Source: an uncultured Oscillibacter sp.
GTDB taxonomy: Bacteria; Bacillota; Clostridia; Oscillospirales; Oscillospiraceae
Length of the DNA stretch: 16,107 nt
Direction of reading: 5' to 3'
Assembly (NCBI GenBank): GCA_910588005.1
Contig: CAJUQM010000048.1
Span: forward strand, 1-16,107
In this document: in pieces, positions 13,792-16,107 of the stretch
Layout: each line of letters begins with the position of its first letter
How positions within the stretch are numbered: position 1 is the stretch's first letter
Notes under the pieces: generated by a model
The model's database searches: none
Seen by the model: only the letters and a program-made list of their open reading frames with translations
Told to the model about the DNA's origin: nothing
Position numbers and translations under genes: made by a program

Positions 13792-13961
13792 ATGGAGCTG
13801 GCAAGTGAATTTGACGTAGAACACCCGTTGTTAGAAGTTGTAAAAACCAGACGGCGTGGATGGAAGAGTATGGTCTGCCGGAAGAAGATCCATGTGCGCT
13901 TATCAAGTATTACGAAGAGGCGATGGACATTGCCATTTCAGCATACCAGCCGCCAAAATAG
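13792..13961 (+). pseudogene. Frameshifted remnant of a small gene, family unknown
   Basis: Two open pieces in adjacent frames read like one protein. From ATG 13792 the frame gives MELASEFDVEHPLLEVVKT. After a slip to the -1 frame in the A5 run at 13842-13846 it continues as QTAWMEEYGLPEEDP, CALIKYYEEAMDI and AISAYQPPK, ending at TAG 13959-13961. Composition is natural (acidic, helical, WMEEYGLPEED loop), unlike the out-of-frame readings. There is no RBS before the ATG, so the 5' end is probably missing as well. About 56 residues remain. I do not recognise the family. The stop codon sits in the left arm of the terminator, which shows the terminator once belonged to this gene as well as to the convergent DJ-1 gene. 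Confidence 0.5.
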
Positions 13962-13996
13962 AGATCATTATCCCCTCAGGATAATGATCTCTATTT
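13956..13996. terminator. Strong bidirectional terminator
   Basis: An 18-bp perfect stem (13956-13973 with 13979-13996), 5-base loop CCTCA, T-rich on both exits. It contains the stop codons of both converging genes (TAG 13959-13961 on plus; TAG at 13991-13993 on minus). Confidence 0.9.
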
Positions 13997-14623
13997 ATTT
14001 GCCGGCAAAGTTTGCATGAGGGCAAAGAAATACTGCGCTTCGCCGGTGCTGAAATACGCATACCATGCGTCCAATGTATCTGGCTGAAAGACGTTCAATC
14101 GTTCAATAATTTGCTTTGCCCACAGTAAGGACCCGGTGGAACTTGCGGTGATCAGGTTTCGCTCCGCAACAGATGGTTCGTCAACATAGAAGTTCTGTCC
14201 CTTGTAGTTGGGCGAAACCATGTCTAGATAACCTGCCCCATTGCTGGTATGCAGTCTTTGATCCAACAGGCCAGCGTTTGCCAGCGCAGCGGTTGCGCCG
14301 CAGATGGCGCACACCATAGCACCTGCGGAAAGAAACTCACCTGCTTTTTTAATAATGGCACCGTGCCTGGGATCATCCCAAGTATTTGCCCCCGGTAACA
14401 GCAGAACGCTTCTCTCATTCACTGTAATATCGTCGATGGAACAATCTGGAATGATGGTCAGCCCGCCCAGTGTTTTGACGGGTTCCTTTGAAATGCCGGC
14501 TGTTTTGACGGATCCAACCGGCGCATCCTTTTTGAAAAAGCGCCCGGAGTTTAACTCCGCTGTGACATACCCCAGCTCCCAGTCGGCTAAGGTGTCCAAA
14601 ACGTATACATAGACTGTGAACAT
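13991..14623 (-). CDS. DJ-1/PfpI family protein (class I glutamine amidotransferase-like)
   Basis: 210 residues of the DJ-1/PfpI fold. The nucleophile elbow is AICGATAAL with C108, and the acidic partner is E16 in LADWELGY, as in DJ-1 (E18-C106). The start MFTVYVYVLDTLADWELGYV and LLLPGANTWDD fit the YdeA/YoaZ-like branch often annotated as glutamine amidotransferase or putative protease. Members act as glyoxalase/deglycase-like or stress proteins; the true activity here is unknown. The ATG at 14623 follows GGAGG by 5 bases. It is transcribed away from a WYL regulator that probably controls it. GC content is lower than in the genes to the left, as for the regulator, which suggests the pair moved together. 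Confidence 0.88.
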   Translation of the reverse strand: MFTVYVYVLDTLADWELGYVTAELNSGRFFKKDAPVGSVKTAGISKEPVKTLGGLTIIPDCSIDDITVNERSVLLLPGANTWDDPRHGAIIKKAGEFLSAGAMVCAICGATAALANAGLLDQRLHTSNGAGYLDMVSPNYKGQNFYVDEPSVAERNLITASSTGSLLWAKQIIERLNVFQPDTLDAWYAYFSTGEAQYFFALMQTLPANK

Positions 14624-14678
14624 AATTTCCTCCGTCTTCTTTCGTATTTGGTTTGCCTACGCCTGTATCATACCACTC

Positions 14679-14706
14679 AATTGTTGACAACAGTATGGCA
14701 ACAATT
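14679..14706. promoter_or_regulatory. Inverted-repeat operator in the DJ-1/WYL divergent promoter
   Basis: AATTGTTG (14679-14686) and CAACAATT (14699-14706) are perfect inverted arms, 20 bases centre to centre (two helical turns). The left arm overlaps the -35 and the right arm ends next to the -10 of the plus promoter, so a dimer bound here would block it. The likely binder is the WYL regulator encoded next door. Confidence 0.6.
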
Positions 14707-14712
14707 TATAAT
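14684..14712 (+). promoter_or_regulatory. Consensus SigA promoter of the WYL regulator gene
   Basis: TTGACA (14684-14689), 17-base spacer, TATAAT (14707-14712): both boxes perfect. Such a strong promoter on a regulator gene suggests repression through the overlapping inverted repeat. On the minus strand a TATGAT box at about 14667-14672 may serve the DJ-1 gene, without a clear -35. Confidence 0.9.
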
Positions 14713-14749
14713 TTATACGATTAAGAGACGATTGAAAGGCGGCTGCCAA

Positions 14750-15697
14750 ATGAAAGTTGACAGGCTTGTCAGCATTATTATGACGCTTCTGGATCAAGAG
14801 CGTGTAGGTGCACAGGCGTTAGCAGATACGTTTGAAGTGTCTCCCCGCACAATATACCGCGACATAGAAGCCATCAATATGGCAGGGATTCCGGTCCGGT
14901 CCAGATCCGGAGTTGGCGGCGGCTTTGAGATTATGCCGGAATATAAACTTGACAAAAAGGTTTTTTCAACGGCTGACCTTTCTGCAATCTTAATGGGGCT
15001 TTCCAGTCTTTCCAACGTGGTGCGAGGTGATGAACTGGCAAACGCTTTTGAGAAAGTTAAAAGCTTTATCCCTGCTGAAAAAGCAAAAGATGTTGAAGTA
15101 AAGACAAATCAAATCTGCGTAGATTTGAGTCCGTGGATTGGCAATCGAAATATACCGCCTTATTTAGAAATGATAAAAGCCGCTTTACAGGATCATAAGC
15201 TGCTGTGCTTTGAGTATAGGACTAATCATGGAGATCAAACGATACGGACGGTTGAGCCATACCAGCTTGTGTTGAAAGGCAGCCATTGGTATTTTCACGG
15301 TTATTGTTATATCAGGGATGATTATCGCCTATTTAAACTATCCCGCATGTCAAAGCTGCAAATGAAGCAGGAGACTTTTCTTCCGCGGGATTTTCAAAAA
15401 CCGGTTTTGGATTTTACGGAAATTGCGGAGACGGTGCAGACAGAAGTCAAAATTCGCATTCATAAATCTGTGCTGGACAGGGTGCTTGAATATTGCACCG
15501 ATGACTGCTTTGCACCGGATGGTGACGAGTATTACACCGTGAATTTCCCATTTGTTGAAAACGACTATCACTACGATCTTCTCCTTGGCTTTGGGGATAA
15601 ATGTGAGTGCCTTGAGCCATTGCATGTCCGTACAACGATCAAGCGCAAAATACAGGGTATGGCTGCGATATACGACCGTGAGAAGTGGGAGGAATAA
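14750..15697 (+). CDS. WYL-domain transcriptional regulator (YafY type)
   Basis: 315 residues. The N-terminus (1-62) is an HTH_11 winged helix: MKVDRLVSIIMTLLDQERVG, AQALADTFEVSPRTIYRDIE and a GIPVRSRSGVGGGFEI wing. The centre (about 135-215) is a WYL domain, with FEYRTNHGDQTIRTVEPYQL, the WYL-like core SHWYFHGYC and DDYRLFKLSRM. The C-terminal part (about 225-310) is a WCX domain. WYL domains bind ligands, often nucleotides or nucleic acids, and control the attached DNA-binding domain. The ATG at 14750 is chosen because AAAGGCGG lies 7 bases before it and the frame above it carries the promoter. It is divergent from the DJ-1 gene and probably controls both itself and that gene. Lower GC than most of the window. 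Confidence 0.92.
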   Translation: MKVDRLVSIIMTLLDQERVGAQALADTFEVSPRTIYRDIEAINMAGIPVRSRSGVGGGFEIMPEYKLDKKVFSTADLSAILMGLSSLSNVVRGDELANAFEKVKSFIPAEKAKDVEVKTNQICVDLSPWIGNRNIPPYLEMIKAALQDHKLLCFEYRTNHGDQTIRTVEPYQLVLKGSHWYFHGYCYIRDDYRLFKLSRMSKLQMKQETFLPRDFQKPVLDFTEIAETVQTEVKIRIHKSVLDRVLEYCTDDCFAPDGDEYYTVNFPFVENDYHYDLLLGFGDKCECLEPLHVRTTIKRKIQGMAAIYDREKWEE

Positions 15698-15823
15698 TGA
15701 GAGCGCGCTGGGTTTCCGCAGGGATTTCCGAGAGAGGGCGTTTTGACATTTTTCAAACAGGGCCTAGCCCGCCGACCGAAAATTTTCTGAAACCCGTCTG
15801 TGGTATTTCTGCGGTCAAAAGAA
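15698..15823. other. Non-coding stretch downstream of the WYL gene
   Basis: No gene seen. It contains TTTTGAC (15741-15747) and GTCAAAA (15814-15820) as far-apart inverted arms. These could extend the secondary structure of the 3' untranslated region of the WYL transcript before its terminator. Confidence 0.3.
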
Positions 15824-15853
15824 AAATCACCCCAGTTTTCACTGAGGTGATTT
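15824..15853 (+). terminator. Intrinsic terminator of the WYL transcript
   Basis: AAATCACC (15824-15831) pairs with GGTGATTT (15846-15853); inside, CAGT pairs with ACTG around a TTTC loop, with one C-A mismatch. CTTATTT follows. Confidence 0.82.
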
Positions 15854-15976
15854 CTTATTTGGAGCACGTGCCCACTTTCGAACCCGCGGCTCGATAGGTG
15901 GGAGAACCGTGTATCTCCCAAGCATTGATATAACAGGCTTTTTCAAGATTCACTCTCGGCACACTGCAATGCTGCT

Positions 15977-16001
15977 TCGCCGCTGGGGGCGATATTTTTT
16001 T
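15977..16001 (+). terminator. Hairpin plus T7 run, plus strand, no obvious gene before it
   Basis: TCGCC (15977-15981) and GGCGA (15988-15992), loop GCTGGG, then TA and seven T. It looks like a small intrinsic terminator. The 115 bases between it and the WYL terminator hold no coding frame I trust, so it may end a small RNA or be a leftover of a lost gene. Confidence 0.45.
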
Positions 16002-16041
16002 GTGTTATTGCAGATTTCAATTTTCCGGTTTTACACAAATA

Positions 16042-16107
16042 TCATTCATCTACATCAGGTTTATCGATTCCTTCGGAGGCTACTCCCTCGATCATATCGG
16101 TTACCAC
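16042..16107 (-). CDS. C-terminal end of an unidentified protein (cut by window edge)
   Basis: Reading in from the right edge, the minus strand is open for 21 codons and ends at TGA 16042-16044, giving VVTDMIEGVASEGIDKPDVD plus a last E. The acidic, Pro-Asp-rich end with natural codon choice looks like a real C-terminus rather than chance, but it is too short to identify. Neighbouring signs of rearrangement make a mobile-element protein possible; nothing in these residues shows it. Confidence 0.4.
   Translation of the reverse strand: MVTDMIEGVASEGIDKPDVDE

Noticed and set aside
13505..13819. A 104-codon plus frame before the gene remnant
   Set aside because: GGAG lies at a workable distance, but the residue pattern changes character midway and it overlaps the remnant in another frame. 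Not enough to call a gene.
15875..15893. A TTCGAA T-loop-like sequence near the right end, as a tRNA gene
   Set aside because: The base pair closing the loop is missing and no acceptor or D arm can be built on either strand. Kept only as a weak att-site hint.
1..16107. CRISPR array, rRNA, or complete insertion sequence
   Set aside because: No regularly spaced repeats, no rRNA-like blocks, and no transposase reading in any frame I examined.

Overview
The window looks like chromosomal DNA from a GC-rich anaerobic Clostridium relative, most like the gut Oscillospiraceae (Flavonifractor / Oscillibacter / Lawsonibacter type). The grounds are strong AGGAGG ribosome binding sites, TTGACA/TATAAT promoters, a T-box riboswitch, an orphan TrpB2, a Clostridia-type selenium gene cluster and high GC in most genes. 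The organism is an inference from gene content, not a database match.

Layout. At 1-861 (minus) lies an ABC exporter: an ATPase followed by the N-terminus of an FtsX-like permease cut by the window edge. Just upstream is a membrane-bound XRE regulator (996-1826, minus). At 1998-3771 (minus) is a standalone type-2 tryptophan synthase beta chain behind a complete T-box leader. Its specifier UGG and T-box variable base C both fit tRNA-Trp. A plus-strand block follows: a small membrane protein that seems to be frameshifted in a T6 run (4014-4403, tail to 4492), and a tandem OB-fold SSB-like protein (4634-5245). It converges on a NUDIX hydrolase (5283-5801, minus).

At 5938-8118 (minus) is a tight operon, yedF - class V aminotransferase/cysteine desulfurase - DUF3343 - small Cys-rich protein. 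This looks like a selenium/sulfur-carrier module. It is transcribed divergently from pfkA (8453-9463, plus), and both promoters are readable. Next comes a minus-strand operon trkA - trkH - AEC-family permease (13281 down to 9540), for potassium uptake plus a carrier whose start overlaps the trkH stop by 8 bases.

The right end (about 13.4-16.1 kb) differs from the rest. It holds a gene-poor stretch with a broken gene remnant, a strong bidirectional terminator, and a lower-GC divergent pair: a DJ-1/PfpI protein and a WYL-domain regulator sharing a 126-bp promoter region with a clear inverted-repeat operator. Beyond that is another gene-poor stretch and the last 21 codons of an unidentified minus-strand gene. 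This end looks acquired or rearranged.

The features most worth following are the Trp T-box on an orphan TrpB2, the selenium-type operon with its small Cys protein, and the T6 frameshift in the small membrane gene. I saw no rRNA, intact tRNA, CRISPR array or complete insertion sequence.
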